This document shows positions 10,181 through 20,431 of a DNA stretch of 64,000 nucleotides, piece after piece. The position numbers and the translations under genes were made by a program. Origin of the DNA: Campylobacter blaseri. GTDB lineage: Bacteria; Campylobacterota; Campylobacteria; Campylobacterales; Campylobacteraceae. The notes under the pieces are model-generated. The model was not told where the DNA came from. It made no database searches and was given only the letters and a program-made list of their open reading frames with translations. The stretch lies in NCBI RefSeq assembly GCF_013201895.1, contig NZ_CP053841.1, positions 1,116,001 through 1,180,000 of the forward strand, given 5' to 3'. Position 1 is the first letter of the stretch; each line of letters begins with the position of its first letter.

Positions 10181-12115
10181 ATGAAATTTAAAAAAAGTTT
10201 TAATCCGTCGGTTTTTTATCCGTCTATTGTATTGCTTTTTGCGATACTAGCTATTGCTTTAATATTTCCAAAGATAATGCTTGTATCATTAACCAATATA
10301 CAAAACTATCTAACTGAAACATTTGGCTGGTTTTATGTACTATCTGTAACTATTATTTTTTTTTCAGTTATGTTTTTACTATTTTCAAAATATGGGGACA
10401 TAAAGCTAGGTCCTGATCACGCTGAAGCTGCCTACTCCAATGTATCGTGGTTTGCGATGCTTTTTTCAGCAGGAATGGGGATTGGTTTAATGTTTTGGGG
10501 AGTTGGTGAACCTGTTATGCACTACTTAGCGCCACCAACAGGAGATCCACAAACCGTAGAAGCAGCTAAACAAGCCATGACTATAACCTTTTTTCACTGG
10601 GGAATAAGCGTTTGGTCTATTTATGGAATTGTAGCAATAATTTTAGCCTTTTTTGCATATAGACACAATCTTCCACTTACCCTAAAATCTGCTTTTTATC
10701 CATTAGTTGGAGATAAAATTTATGGAACCTTTGGAGATATTATAGATATTTTTGCTGTAATTGCTACATTTTTTGGTGTTACTGTATCTTTAGGTATGGG
10801 AGTCCTTCAGATAAATGCTGGTTTTAACCATCTTTTTGAAATTCCTATGACCTCGTCAACTCAGATTATTTTTATAGCCATAATAACTGTTTTAGTTACA
10901 ATCTCTGCAACAAGTGGACTTGATAAAGGAATCAAACTACTTAGTAATACAAATATGATACTTGCGGTTTTTATAATTCTCTTTATACTACTTTTAGGTA
11001 ATACAACAGGTCTTTTAAATTCTTTGGTTGAAAACATAGGTTCATATATGTCATCATTTTTAAGAGATACATTCAATCTATATGCATATGAAAAACAAAA
11101 TGAAAGTTGGATTGGTGGTTGGACGTTACTTTACTGGACTTGGTGGCTGTCTTGGGCTCCATTTGTTGGACTTTTTATAGCTAGAATTTCCCGCGGTAGA
11201 ACTATTAAAGAGTTTGTAGCTGGTGTTTTATTTGTTCCAACGGGTTTTGTCTTTTTGTGGATGACTGTATTTGGAAATAGTGCGATTGAACTTATAAATG
11301 GAGGATACACAGAGCTTGCAACAGCAGTAAATGAAAATGTCTCTTTAGCCTTATTTGTATTTTTAGAGAAATTTCCATTTAGTTTTATAATGTCAACTAT
11401 TGCAACCATAATGATCATAATATTTTTTGTAACATCAGCTGATTCAGCTGCTATGGTGATAGATATGCTTTGCTCAAATGGAAAAGACGATACACCTAAA
11501 TGGCAAAAACTATGGTGGTGTGTTTTAATAGGTGTCATAGCCTCAGTTTTACTCTATGCAGGTGGCTTAAAAGCACTTCAAGCTATGACAATTATAGCTG
11601 CTTTTCCACTTACTATAGCTTTAGGCGGTTGTATATATGGTCTTTTTAAAGCTTTAAGTATTGATGCTGAGAAAAAAAGAACTCAAATTTTAGGCGCTAT
11701 ATCTCCAACTGGTACTTCAAAAAATTGGAGAGAAAAACTTCAAGCAATTATATATGTCCCAGATAAAAGAGATGCAGAAAAATTCTTAAATAAAATTGTT
11801 GAGCCTGCTTTTAAAGAGGTCAAAGAGGAATTTGAAAAAAATGACTTAGTGGCTATTATAGAAAAAAATAAAGAAAAATCTCAAATTCACATACATGTAG
11901 GAATGGGAGATGATAGAGATTTTAGATATGGTATAAAAATACTTAAAACCGAAGCTCTTGATTATGCCAATACTGATACACTCTATACAGCTGAAGTTTA
12001 TCTACTTGAAGGTGGTCAAGGATATGATGTAATGGGATGGAGCAAGGACTCTATTTTAAACGATATTGTAGAGCAATATAGAAAACACCTATATTTCTTA
12101 CATAAAGTTACATAA
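10181..12115 (+). CDS. BCCT-family betaine/choline/carnitine transporter, copy 2
   Basis: Tandem paralogue of the preceding gene, also 644 residues and colinear from end to end, including the shared C-terminal hydrophilic domain. Differences are scattered: FWGVGEP instead of FYGVSEP near the substrate site, and a more divergent C-terminus (KEEFEKNDLVAIIEKNKEKSQIH). The pair is therefore an old duplication, not an assembly artefact. The ATG follows GAAAGGATTTAGAT. A run of nine T (10356-10364) lies inside the second membrane segment. Separate leaders and a terminator between the copies suggest separate control. Confidence 0.93.
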   Translation: MKFKKSFNPSVFYPSIVLLFAILAIALIFPKIMLVSLTNIQNYLTETFGWFYVLSVTIIFFSVMFLLFSKYGDIKLGPDHAEAAYSNVSWFAMLFSAGMGIGLMFWGVGEPVMHYLAPPTGDPQTVEAAKQAMTITFFHWGISVWSIYGIVAIILAFFAYRHNLPLTLKSAFYPLVGDKIYGTFGDIIDIFAVIATFFGVTVSLGMGVLQINAGFNHLFEIPMTSSTQIIFIAIITVLVTISATSGLDKGIKLLSNTNMILAVFIILFILLLGNTTGLLNSLVENIGSYMSSFLRDTFNLYAYEKQNESWIGGWTLLYWTWWLSWAPFVGLFIARISRGRTIKEFVAGVLFVPTGFVFLWMTVFGNSAIELINGGYTELATAVNENVSLALFVFLEKFPFSFIMSTIATIMIIIFFVTSADSAAMVIDMLCSNGKDDTPKWQKLWWCVLIGVIASVLLYAGGLKALQAMTIIAAFPLTIALGGCIYGLFKALSIDAEKKRTQILGAISPTGTSKNWREKLQAIIYVPDKRDAEKFLNKIVEPAFKEVKEEFEKNDLVAIIEKNKEKSQIHIHVGMGDDRDFRYGIKILKTEALDYANTDTLYTAEVYLLEGGQGYDVMGWSKDSILNDIVEQYRKHLYFLHKVT

Positions 12116-12121
12116 TTTTTT

Positions 12122-12146
12122 AATAGCCTAGAGTTTCTAGGCTATT
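12122..12146. terminator. Terminator between convergent BCCT copy 2 and gmhA
   Basis: An 11-bp stem (AATAGCCTAGA / TCTAGGCTATT) with a 3-base loop and a TTTTACTTT tail on the plus strand, 7 bases after the transporter stop and 11 before the gmhA stop. Confidence 0.8.
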
Positions 12147-12156
12147 TTACTTTAAT

Positions 12157-12723
12157 CTAGCTAAAATTATTATCCACTGCTTGACAAATAATATGACCTA
12201 TTAAAATATGCATCTCTTGAATGCGTGGAGTGTCATTTGAAGGTATAACTATGTTTAAATCACAAATTTCATTCATCTCTCCACCATCTTTTCCACTAAA
12301 ACCAATTACATCACAACCCATATTTTTAGCTTGATTTATGGCTTTAATTACATTAGGGCTTTTTCCACTTGTTGAAATAGCTAAAAGCAAATCTCCTTTT
12401 TTTGCAAGTGCTTCTACTTGTCTTGAAAATACAAACTCATAACCATAGTCATTTCCTATAGCAGTTAAGGCTGATGTATCAGTTGTGATAGCAATTGCAG
12501 GAAGCCCTACTCTTTCAGTTTTATATCTTCCTGTTAGCTCAGTTGCAATATGTTGTGCATCAGCAGCACTTCCACCATTTCCACAAAGTAAAACTTTATT
12601 TCCATTTTTTATACATCTAACTACCATTTCGCAAGCTTTTAAAATATCATCTTGTAAAGAAATCTTAACATCTTGTATTGTTTTTTCATGTAAATTTAGC
12701 TCTTTTTTAATCATTTCTTTCAT
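12157..12723 (-). CDS. gmhA: Sedoheptulose-7-phosphate isomerase
   Basis: First step of ADP-L-glycero-D-manno-heptose synthesis: sedoheptulose 7-phosphate to D-glycero-D-manno-heptose 7-phosphate. The 188-residue SIS-domain protein has [20 protein letters not shown] and [10 protein letters not shown], all typical of GmhA. The start overlaps the end of hldE by 17 bases; a second ATG three codons in (12714) is an equally possible start. It is the last gene of the large lipopolysaccharide operon. Confidence 0.95.
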   Translation of the reverse strand: MKEMIKKELNLHEKTIQDVKISLQDDILKACEMVVRCIKNGNKVLLCGNGGSAADAQHIATELTGRYKTERVGLPAIAITTDTSALTAIGNDYGYEFVFSRQVEALAKKGDLLLAISTSGKSPNVIKAINQAKNMGCDVIGFSGKDGGEMNEICDLNIVIPSNDTPRIQEMHILIGHIICQAVDNNFS

Positions 12724-14131
12724 TTTTTATCCTTTTAATAATGCCTGTAGTGCTCTTTCCATCTTCAAATTTAACAAGTTTTAACTCATCAACTAAATCA
12801 CTACCAACAACTTCTTTTCCCTCATAATCCCCACCTTTTACTAGCACATTAGGTTTTAAATACTTGATTAAATCATAAGGAGTTTGTTCATTAAATATAA
12901 CCACATAATCCACAAAGCTTAATGCACTTAAAAGCACAGCTCTATCAAGCTCACTATTTATAGGACGCTCTTTACCTTTTAAAATTTTAACAGAATTATC
13001 TGAGTTTAAGCCGACAACTAAAATATCACCAAACGATTTTGCAGTTTTTAAGTATTTCACATGCCCAGCGTGCAAAATATCAAAGCAACCATTTGTAAAA
13101 ACAATTTTTTTATTGCTACTACTTAAAATTTGCTTTAGTTCTTCTTTAGTTTTAATTCTACTTTCAAGCTCACCAATGCCCTTTTCTCTCTCATAATGCT
13201 CTATCTCTTCAAAAGTAACAGTAGCACTTCCAACTTTTGCAACAACAACAGCTGCGGCTTTGTTTGCAAAAATTACAGCATCTTTTATATCTTCTTTGCA
13301 AGCTAGCATATAACTAAGTGCTGAAAGAACCGTATCTCCAGCACCCGTTACATCAAAAACATCTCTAGCAATTGCAGGAATTATAGTAAGCTTATCATCA
13401 TAAAATGCAACGCCTTGTTCTGATAAAGTTATCAAAGAGTATTTTAAATTTAGCTCATCTTTTAGCTTTTTAATACATCTTTGCAAACTTTCATTATCTA
13501 TAATTTTAATGCCAGTTGCCTCATAAGCCTCTTTTTTGTTTGGTGTAAGAAGTGTTGCATTTTTGTATTTTGAGTAATCACTTCCCTTTGGATCTATCAA
13601 AACAGGTAAATTTAGCTCATTTGAAATTTTGATAATTTGTTTACAAATATTATCACTTAAAACGCCTTTTCCATAGTCTGATAAAACAACAACTTCATAA
13701 TTTTTAGCAATATCTTTAAATTTATCTAAAAGTTTAAGCCCAACATCTTCACAGATATCCTCAACGCTCTCTTTATCAAATCTTACAATTTGCTGTTTAC
13801 TTGAGATAATTCTAGTTTTTTGTGATGTTAGTCTTCTTTTTTGTTTATGTAAAAACTCTATCTTAACCAATTTTTCATCTAAAATTTTCTCTATTATTTT
13901 TGAAGTTTTATCATCTCCAACGACACTTATAATGCCAACTTTTGCACCAAGACTTAAAAGGTTGTTTAAAACATTGCCAGCACCACCTAAGTGTTTTGTT
14001 TCATTTTTTACATCAATAACTTGAACAGGAGCTTCTGGAGAGATTCTATCACAATTCCCCCAAAGATATCTATCTAGCATTAAATCGCCAATTACTAAAA
14101 TTTTTGGTTCTTTATCTTTTATATTATACAT
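12707..14131 (-). CDS. hldE: Bifunctional heptose-7-phosphate kinase / heptose-1-phosphate adenylyltransferase
   Basis: Makes ADP-heptose in two of its steps. The N-terminal PfkB-type kinase (about 1-320) has [18 protein letters not shown] and the catalytic DVTGAGDT. The C-terminal nucleotidyltransferase (about 345-474) has [16 protein letters not shown] with the HxGH site. The length of 474 is that of fused HldE. The start overlaps the end of hldD by 8 bases. Confidence 0.96.
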   Translation of the reverse strand: MYNIKDKEPKILVIGDLMLDRYLWGNCDRISPEAPVQVIDVKNETKHLGGAGNVLNNLLSLGAKVGIISVVGDDKTSKIIEKILDEKLVKIEFLHKQKRRLTSQKTRIISSKQQIVRFDKESVEDICEDVGLKLLDKFKDIAKNYEVVVLSDYGKGVLSDNICKQIIKISNELNLPVLIDPKGSDYSKYKNATLLTPNKKEAYEATGIKIIDNESLQRCIKKLKDELNLKYSLITLSEQGVAFYDDKLTIIPAIARDVFDVTGAGDTVLSALSYMLACKEDIKDAVIFANKAAAVVVAKVGSATVTFEEIEHYEREKGIGELESRIKTKEELKQILSSSNKKIVFTNGCFDILHAGHVKYLKTAKSFGDILVVGLNSDNSVKILKGKERPINSELDRAVLLSALSFVDYVVIFNEQTPYDLIKYLKPNVLVKGGDYEGKEVVGSDLVDELKLVKFEDGKSTTGIIKRIKNERND

Positions 14132-15113
14132 CTACTTCTTCTTTATATAGTCTTTTTATCTCTGGAATATACTCTTTAATGCCCTCTTCTAAGGTATATT
14201 TTGCCTCAAAATCTAGGTATTCTTTACTTTCTTGCATATTTGCTTGAGTAAAGTATTGGTAGGCTTTGTGTGGATTTTTAATGTATTGACATTTGTAGTT
14301 TGTATCAAGCTCTTTTTGCAAGATATCAACTATATCTTGAAAACTTCTTGGTTTGCCTGTTGCAACATTATAAACACCACATTTTTTTGTAAAAACAGAT
14401 TTGATATTTGCACTAATTACATCTTTTATGTATACAAAATCTCTAAAGATTTTATCACTTCCCTCAAAAAGTTTTGGCTCTTTTCCTGCTAGAATTTGAT
14501 GCCCAAATTGAAGCACCATTGAAGCTGTTGTATTTTTAAAATACTCCCTTTCTCCATAAACATTAAAATACCTAAGCCCAACAACATGAACACCTTTTTC
14601 TATGTATTTTAAAGCCATATAGTCCATACTAAGTTTTGAAAAGCCATAAACATTGTTTGGATTTTCGCACTCCCATACTGTTTGTGGAACTTTTGCATCC
14701 CCATAAGTAGCGGCTGAACTTGCATATATAAGTTTTGCACCATTTTTTCTACAATACTCTAAAAGTGGTTTAAAGGTATTTAAATTTGTCTCTATCATAA
14801 CAGCTTGATCTAGCACAGTTGTATCAGAAATCGCAGCTAAATGAAAGATGATATCTGGTTTAAATTTTTTAAGAATTTTTAAAAACTCAGGTTTAGTGAT
14901 GTCAGCTTGAACAATCTCTCCGCTAAAACCTTTTAAATTTTTAAAATGACCAAAGCTTTTTAAATTTCCATTTGAAAAAGTTTCACCTGTTCTAAAAATA
15001 TCTAAAGCTAAAACTTTTGTATTTTTATAATTTTTATCAAAATAGTGAGCCAAATTTGAACCTATAAATCCAGCCGCACCTGTTATTAGTATTTTTTCAT
15101 CATTAAATTTCAC
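14124..15113 (-). CDS. hldD: ADP-glyceromanno-heptose 6-epimerase
   Basis: Final step to ADP-L-glycero-D-manno-heptose. This 329-residue short-chain dehydrogenase/epimerase has the N-terminal NADP-binding GAAGFIGSNLA, then YASSAATYG and YGFSKLSMDY (the YxxxK-type pair) and the HldD-typical RYFNVYGERE. It sits between hldE and gmhB; the 43-base gap to gmhB is one of the larger ones inside this operon. Confidence 0.95.
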   Translation of the reverse strand: MKFNDEKILITGAAGFIGSNLAHYFDKNYKNTKVLALDIFRTGETFSNGNLKSFGHFKNLKGFSGEIVQADITKPEFLKILKKFKPDIIFHLAAISDTTVLDQAVMIETNLNTFKPLLEYCRKNGAKLIYASSAATYGDAKVPQTVWECENPNNVYGFSKLSMDYMALKYIEKGVHVVGLRYFNVYGEREYFKNTTASMVLQFGHQILAGKEPKLFEGSDKIFRDFVYIKDVISANIKSVFTKKCGVYNVATGKPRSFQDIVDILQKELDTNYKCQYIKNPHKAYQYFTQANMQESKEYLDFEAKYTLEEGIKEYIPEIKRLYKEEVDV

Positions 15114-15156
15114 AATTTTTCCTTTTTTAAAAAATTATATCAAAATAATAAAAACA

Positions 15157-15663
15157 TTAGTTCTTGTAAAATTTTATACTATCATAAAAACTTGTTATAT
15201 TTTGATACTCTTTTGCTTTTTCTTTGCCTATTAAAAATAAATTTTTTATACCTGCTTTTATACCTGCTTTTATATCTGAGAGTTTATCTCCTATTAAAAT
15301 TGAGTTTTTTAAATCTACATCAAACTCTTTTTTGGCCTCTAAAATCATTCCGATTTTTGGCTTTCTACACTCGCATTTTTCCTCTGGAGAGTGAGGACAA
15401 AAATATACTTTATCTATAAAAATAGATCTTTTTTTAAACTCATTTAACATATACTCATTTAGCTTTAAAAAATCCTCTTTTGTGTAATACCCTCTTCCTA
15501 TACCTGATTGATTTGTTATTATAAAAATTAAAAAATCTTTTTGTTTATAAAATTTCAAGGCCTCAAAAACGCCATCACAAAACAAAAAATCCTCTTTTTT
15601 ATAAACATAACCTTTATCCTCATTTATAACACCATCTCTATCCAAAAAAAGAGCCTTTTTCAT
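15157..15663 (-). CDS. gmhB: D-glycero-D-manno-heptose-1,7-bisphosphate 7-phosphatase
   Basis: HAD-family phosphatase removing the 7-phosphate in ADP-heptose synthesis. The 168 residues contain the nucleophile motif FLDRDGVIN, the second motif [10 protein letters not shown], the zinc-binding loop [14 protein letters not shown] and the acidic [10 protein letters not shown]. It overlaps waaF by 4 bases. With gmhA, hldE and hldD it completes the pathway within this window. Confidence 0.94.
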   Translation of the reverse strand: MKKALFLDRDGVINEDKGYVYKKEDFLFCDGVFEALKFYKQKDFLIFIITNQSGIGRGYYTKEDFLKLNEYMLNEFKKRSIFIDKVYFCPHSPEEKCECRKPKIGMILEAKKEFDVDLKNSILIGDKLSDIKAGIKAGIKNLFLIGKEKAKEYQNITSFYDSIKFYKN

Positions 15664-16607
15664 ATATTTTCCTTAATAACTTTTAAAACATCACTAGCCT
15701 TTATGCTTTTCATACAATTGTGGTGTTTTAGTGGGCATACTCTTTTCATACAGGGCGAACATGATAAATTTTTAGTTATTATATGTTCATTTGGGTTATT
15801 CCACTGGTTTGTCTCTTTAAAATTTGTAGGACCAAAAATAGCAAATGTTGTTACTTTATAAGCTGCTGCAATGTGCATAGGACCGCTATCGTTTGTTAAA
15901 AAAAGAGCAAGTCCTGCAATTTTTTCACAAAGCTCTTTTATAGTTGTTTTTCCTGCTAAATTTTGGTAGTTTAAAACCCCATTTTTTATAAGTTCATCTT
16001 CAATATCTTTAGCAATCTCTTTTTCATTAGGACCGCCAAAAATTACAATATCATAATTTTTACTTAAATTAGTAGCAACTTGTGCAAACTCTTTAGGGTA
16101 CCATCTTTTTGCACTTCCATAAGTTGCACCTGGATTTATACCAAGTGTTGGTTTTTTATACAAAAAAGGGATAAATTTCAAAGACAAATCGCCTGTTTTA
16201 TGCTCTAAATGCAAAGCATAATTTACAAAATCATTGTAGCGAATTGCTTGATGAATTGTATTTTTAGTAAGTCTTTTATAATTAAATTTCTTATATGCTT
16301 TTACAAAAAACATCATAATCTTTGATGAAATTGATCTTCTAAACGATATAGCCAAATCAACTTTTCCAATACTTTTTGCAAGTTTATACAACCCAATATA
16401 TCTAAATTTTGCCTTTTTAGTGTCGTTTATAATAGTTTTTTCTATATTTTTATAGCCCTCAAAAGCTTTAAGAGAAACATAGGAGCCTATTAAAATAATT
16501 TTAGAATTTGGATAAGTTTTTATTATATTTTCAATGGCAGGAGTTGCCATGATAGCATCTCCTAGCCAATTTGGAATTTCTATTGCTATTTTTTTAATCT
16601 CTTGCAT
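15660..16607 (-). CDS. waaF: ADP-heptose:LPS heptosyltransferase II
   Basis: GT9 glycosyltransferase adding the second core heptose. The 315 residues start with [14 protein letters not shown], the usual WaaF start, and contain [14 protein letters not shown] and the ADP-heptose site [12 protein letters not shown]…[12 protein letters not shown]. It acts at the cytoplasmic face of the inner membrane. The start overlaps the preceding gene by 14 bases. In Campylobacter loci waaF usually closes the variable core region and lies next to the heptose genes, as here. Confidence 0.93.
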   Translation of the reverse strand: MQEIKKIAIEIPNWLGDAIMATPAIENIIKTYPNSKIILIGSYVSLKAFEGYKNIEKTIINDTKKAKFRYIGLYKLAKSIGKVDLAISFRRSISSKIMMFFVKAYKKFNYKRLTKNTIHQAIRYNDFVNYALHLEHKTGDLSLKFIPFLYKKPTLGINPGATYGSAKRWYPKEFAQVATNLSKNYDIVIFGGPNEKEIAKDIEDELIKNGVLNYQNLAGKTTIKELCEKIAGLALFLTNDSGPMHIAAAYKVTTFAIFGPTNFKETNQWNNPNEHIITKNLSCSPCMKRVCPLKHHNCMKSIKASDVLKVIKENI

Positions 16608-17661
16608 TTATCATCTCTTTATATGCATAAAATTGCGGAAGTTTTATAACTTTTCCATCTCTATTATCAACTAGCCCATACCCTGGAGCAACTAATTGGT
16701 GCCAAAAAACTTTCTCAACTAAGCCAGTTTGTAAAACTATTTTATGATATTCTAACATATATTTGCAATATTCTTCATTGCTTACACACTCCTTTTGGCT
16801 AGTTGGAGCATATGGAGCTGTATCTTTTAATGGCCAATTTACCTCCGTTATATAGACTTTGTTAGAAGTTTTTGGACTTAGTTTTGCTAAGGATGCAAAA
16901 AGTTTTACCTTTTTTAATGTATCAAAAAATAAATATTGTTTGTTAAAAGGGCTACCTCTTCTATCAACATATAAAAGTGCATTTGCAATGTCAAATTTTA
17001 AATTATAAAAGTTAAATAGAGCTCTTATGGCATAGTGATACTCAAAGTCAATTACACTTGGACCAATTAGTCTAATATCTGGGAATTTACTACATTTAAT
17101 ATCATAGGCAATTTTATATAACCTCAAATACTCACAAGGTGCAAAAAATCCCCATTTGATTCTATTTATGGTAGTTGCTATTTGATATTCATATACAAAT
17201 TTATTAAATTTATTAAAAATTAAAGTAATGTTTTTTGCAAATAGCTCTAAGTTATCTATATTTTCTCTATTTTGAATAATATTTAAAACTATATTTTTTT
17301 TAGATTTTTTTGTGAAACTTTTACAAAACTCATAATATTTGTCTAAATTTTCAATATCACTAAGCGGTATTCTAATGAGTAGATTTTTTACACCAAGCTC
17401 CTCAACTAAGTCTTGTTGAATGTTGCCTTTGTCTAAATTTACACCTATTCCATAAAAATTTATAGAACTTTTTTTATTTTTATTTTTTAAAAATAGCATA
17501 AAAAAAAGCGATATTGGAAGTATAAAAATAGTTGTTATAAATAGTCTTAGATAGTCTAATAGATACTTCAATCTAGCATTTTTTTTAAATTTTTTATTTT
17601 CAATCACGCAAGGTTGGTCTGAAAATTTATCCCAAATAAAATGTTCATATTCTTTTTTCAT
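16594..17661 (-). CDS. Membrane-anchored glycoside-hydrolase-like protein in the LPS operon
   Basis: I do not recognise the exact family. A basic N-terminus is followed by one strong membrane helix (about 35-57). The rest reads like a TIM-barrel glycoside hydrolase: INFYGIGVN, strand-like LLIRIPLSD, NIVLNIIQN, RLIGPSVIDFEYH, and near the end the acid motif VYITEVNWPL and KVFWHQLVAPGYGLVD. The TEVNW glutamate resembles the nucleophile strand of clan A hydrolases. Overlaps on both sides tie it to a GT4 gene and waaF, so a role in trimming or transferring core sugars is inferred. The activity is unknown. Confidence 0.6.
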   Translation of the reverse strand: MKKEYEHFIWDKFSDQPCVIENKKFKKNARLKYLLDYLRLFITTIFILPISLFFMLFLKNKNKKSSINFYGIGVNLDKGNIQQDLVEELGVKNLLIRIPLSDIENLDKYYEFCKSFTKKSKKNIVLNIIQNRENIDNLELFAKNITLIFNKFNKFVYEYQIATTINRIKWGFFAPCEYLRLYKIAYDIKCSKFPDIRLIGPSVIDFEYHYAIRALFNFYNLKFDIANALLYVDRRGSPFNKQYLFFDTLKKVKLFASLAKLSPKTSNKVYITEVNWPLKDTAPYAPTSQKECVSNEEYCKYMLEYHKIVLQTGLVEKVFWHQLVAPGYGLVDNRDGKVIKLPQFYAYKEMINARD

Positions 17662-18719
17662 ATTGACTTTAAAATACCTTTAACTTCATTAAACTGCTTA
17701 ACTTCATCAAAAATCTCACTAGCTCTATTTTTACCATTAATAGCTAAGCTTTTTAACAAAGCTTCATCTTTCATACATAGATAAATTTTCTCTTTTAAAT
17801 CATCTTGTTTTTCACCATCAAAAAGTAGCCCACTTTTGCCATCTTCTATTATCTCAAGTGGTCCGCCTTTATTGTTGGCTATTACACAAATTCCACATCT
17901 CATGGCTTCAACCAAAACAAGTCCAAATGTCTCTTTTTTAGTAGCCAAAACTAAGCAATTAGATATTTGCATATATTCATTGGTATTATCAACAAAACCT
18001 GTAAAAATATCATCTTTATATCTACTTTTTAAATCCTTCAAATAACTCTCTTCCATACTATGTCCAACAATTAAAGCCTTGATATTTTCACCATTTTGTC
18101 TTAGTCTCTCAACCGCTTCTAAAACTTTATATTGCCCTTTTGCCTCCTCTATCCTACCAACTATTGAGACGATAAACTCATCTTTTAAACCAAGCTTATT
18201 TTTAAGTTCGTCTTTTCTTTTACTATCTATTGGCTTAAAGTCCCTTACCCCTATGTATGATTTTATAATATTAGGTCTAATCTCTTTTGGTATAAACTTT
18301 TCTAACTGCTCTTTTACTAAATTTGTTACTGCTATTATAGCATTTACATTTTTATATAAAAATTTATGGTAAAAATCACTCTTAAACCTAGTCATATGCA
18401 TATGTCTAGTTTGAACTATTTTAGGTTTTGTTTTTGAAAAGATCTTTGCTAAAACTACAGTTGGCAAATCTTTTGTCCAATGAAAATGGACTATATCGAT
18501 ATGGTTTTCATCAATTATTTTAGCTAGTTTTATAAAGCTATTTCGTTTTATTTGAAAATATTTTATCTCTTTATTATCAAAATAGTGTTTTAGCTTAGAG
18601 CTTTTACCAACTACTGCAAGTGCATCTATCTCTATAGTTAGATCCTTCATATAAAGCTCTAATCCTCCAATATTTGGTGATAGGCACACTTCTAAAATTT
18701 TACTCACTTTCAATCTCAC
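17658..18719 (-). CDS. GT4-family glycosyltransferase
   Basis: GT-B retaining glycosyltransferase, probably for LPS core or O-chain. The 353 residues have the N-terminal NIGGLELYMKDL, the mid-protein SIVGRIEEAKGQYKVLEAV and the donor-site motif ATKKETFGLVLVEAM…GGPLEII. Two in-frame GTG codons (18719 and 18707) are the possible starts; no ATG is suitable. The start overlaps the end of the upstream GT9 gene. Donor and acceptor cannot be told from sequence. Confidence 0.9.
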   Translation of the reverse strand: MRLKVSKILEVCLSPNIGGLELYMKDLTIEIDALAVVGKSSKLKHYFDNKEIKYFQIKRNSFIKLAKIIDENHIDIVHFHWTKDLPTVVLAKIFSKTKPKIVQTRHMHMTRFKSDFYHKFLYKNVNAIIAVTNLVKEQLEKFIPKEIRPNIIKSYIGVRDFKPIDSKRKDELKNKLGLKDEFIVSIVGRIEEAKGQYKVLEAVERLRQNGENIKALIVGHSMEESYLKDLKSRYKDDIFTGFVDNTNEYMQISNCLVLATKKETFGLVLVEAMRCGICVIANNKGGPLEIIEDGKSGLLFDGEKQDDLKEKIYLCMKDEALLKSLAINGKNRASEIFDEVKQFNEVKGILKSI

Positions 18720-19680
18720 TTACTAATTTTTTAAACTCTTGTTCAATTTTAATATAGTCCTCCTCTAAATAGTCTTTATTTATAGAAAAATTGTTTTGCT
18801 TAGATGGTTCATTTATACTGCCCCATCTTTTGGCACTAGCAAATAAAGAGCTTCCAAAAAATGAAAATGTAGTTATATTAACAGCACCCGCTAAATGCAT
18901 AGGACCAGTTGATGTACTAACAAAAATTTTAAAATTTGATATAAGATAACAAAAATCTATTAAAGAGTACTTGCTATCTAAACACACAACACTATTACCA
19001 CAATATTTTTTAATATACTCTAAACTTTTTTTGTCATCTGGACCAAAGCTAAATACAATTTGTATATTTTTACTAGCAATTGATCTATATAATCTCACAT
19101 AGTCTTCAATTTTTAAATTCCCATCACTACTTCCACCAAAACCTGGATGAAAGCAAATAATTTGTTTGTTTTCATCTATCTTATATCTTGCTTTAAACTC
19201 ATCAAATATGAGCTTTTGTCTTTTTTTATCCATATTAATAACAGGTCTTGAAAAATATGACTTTACATTAGGATAAAGGTATTTTAATAGATCAATATTG
19301 TATTCAAATTCCCTTTTTTCAACTCTGCTTCTTCTTTGTTTTAATCTTTTGTTAAAAAATATTTGGGCTATTTTTGTAGCTGGTGCGACTCTTTGTTTTA
19401 TTCCACTTAAAAAAAGAGCTAATCCTAACTTTGTATCTATAAAAGCGCTAATACTTACATCAATCTTAGCCTTTTTAATCTTTTTAGCTAGTTTTAAAAT
19501 ATCATCTTCATATAAAATAACATCATCAACGAACTCTAGCTCTTTGGCAAATTCAAAATTTACCTTTGATACCAATAAAATTATTCTAACATTTTTGATG
19601 TTGTTTTTAGCTAGTTTAATCATAGGAAGAGTTAAAACAAAATCTCCTATTTTATCATGTCTAGTTATTAAAATATTCAT
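18700..19680 (-). CDS. GT9-family (heptosyltransferase-like) glycosyltransferase
   Basis: A third GT9 protein of the locus, 326 residues from the ATG at 19680. It begins MNILITRHDKIGDFVLTLP, has FHPGFGGSSDGN and the donor site STSTGPMHLAGA…FFGSS. I reject the upstream in-frame start at 19755, because it would run through the end of the preceding GT2 gene, whose stop lies one base before this ATG. It resembles WaaC/WaaQ-type transferases, but the sugar is uncertain. Confidence 0.88.
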   Translation of the reverse strand: MNILITRHDKIGDFVLTLPMIKLAKNNIKNVRIILLVSKVNFEFAKELEFVDDVILYEDDILKLAKKIKKAKIDVSISAFIDTKLGLALFLSGIKQRVAPATKIAQIFFNKRLKQRRSRVEKREFEYNIDLLKYLYPNVKSYFSRPVINMDKKRQKLIFDEFKARYKIDENKQIICFHPGFGGSSDGNLKIEDYVRLYRSIASKNIQIVFSFGPDDKKSLEYIKKYCGNSVVCLDSKYSLIDFCYLISNFKIFVSTSTGPMHLAGAVNITTFSFFGSSLFASAKRWGSINEPSKQNNFSINKDYLEEDYIKIEQEFKKLVSEIESE

Positions 19681-19681
19681 A

Positions 19682-20431
19682 CTATGACTTTTTGTTTGCT
19701 TCATAAAGCATAATGTATTTATAAAAATTTGTAACCATATGTGAAAATGCCACAACTAAGCCAACATATCCATCTAAAAAACCAAGCTTAAAAAAATATG
19801 TTTTATTAAAAGAGTAAATAGCATTTAAAAATGCTTTTAAGGGGTTTGATTTCTTTTTGCCTTGATTATTTTTTGCAAAAAGTCTTGCGTAAACATTTGC
19901 TTTTTGAACAAACTCATCAATGCTATGATAACTATAATGCTCTACATTGCCCTTTAATATCTTGTTTTTCAAATTCTCATCAATTATTTTTTCATGAACA
20001 TCATTATCATTATAGTTTGTAATTTTTTTGTTAAAAAGTCTTTTTATCTTTTGGTTACTCCAACCACAATGTTTTATCTGTCTATCTTTGTAATATGCAT
20101 TGAAATTTAAAAGATAAACATAGCCTTCATCTAGCTTTTCATTTTTTAATGTTTCGATTAGTTCTTTATCCACAACTTCATCTGCATCTAAAATCAAAAT
20201 CCAATCATTTTTTGCATACTGTGTTGCTTTTTTCTTTGTTTTTCCAAAACCCAAAAAATCGCCTTTTATTAAATTTACATTACTAAACTCTTTAGCTATT
20301 TTTATAGTCTCATCAGTTGAGCCATTATCATAAACAACCACATCATCAAAATCTTTTAAAGATTGAAGAGTTTTTCTAATCGTTCTCTCCCCATTTTTTG
20401 CAATCATAACAACTGAAATATCTTTTATCAT
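19682..20431 (-). CDS. GT2-family glycosyltransferase, WaaE/KdtX type
   Basis: GT-A inverting glycosyltransferase of 249 residues. The N-terminus (ISVVMIAKNGERTIRKTLQS) and VYDNGSTDET are typical GT2. The metal-binding ILDADE and later GWSNQKIKRLF match the WaaE/KdtX group, which adds a core sugar to inner heptose. A hydrophobic C-terminal part may contact the membrane. It overlaps the deacetylase gene by 4 bases and is followed one base later by the GT9 gene. Confidence 0.88.
   Translation of the reverse strand: MIKDISVVMIAKNGERTIRKTLQSLKDFDDVVVYDNGSTDETIKIAKEFSNVNLIKGDFLGFGKTKKKATQYAKNDWILILDADEVVDKELIETLKNEKLDEGYVYLLNFNAYYKDRQIKHCGWSNQKIKRLFNKKITNYNDNDVHEKIIDENLKNKILKGNVEHYSYHSIDEFVQKANVYARLFAKNNQGKKKSNPLKAFLNAIYSFNKTYFFKLGFLDGYVGLVVAFSHMVTNFYKYIMLYEANKKS

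Noticed and set aside
8103-12115. BCCT pair as an assembly duplication
   Set aside because: The copies differ throughout in sequence and leader, so they are true paralogues.
19681-19755. Upstream start for the GT9 gene
   Set aside because: It would overlap the GT2 gene by 74 bases, and the family start MNILITRHDKIGD lies at 19680.
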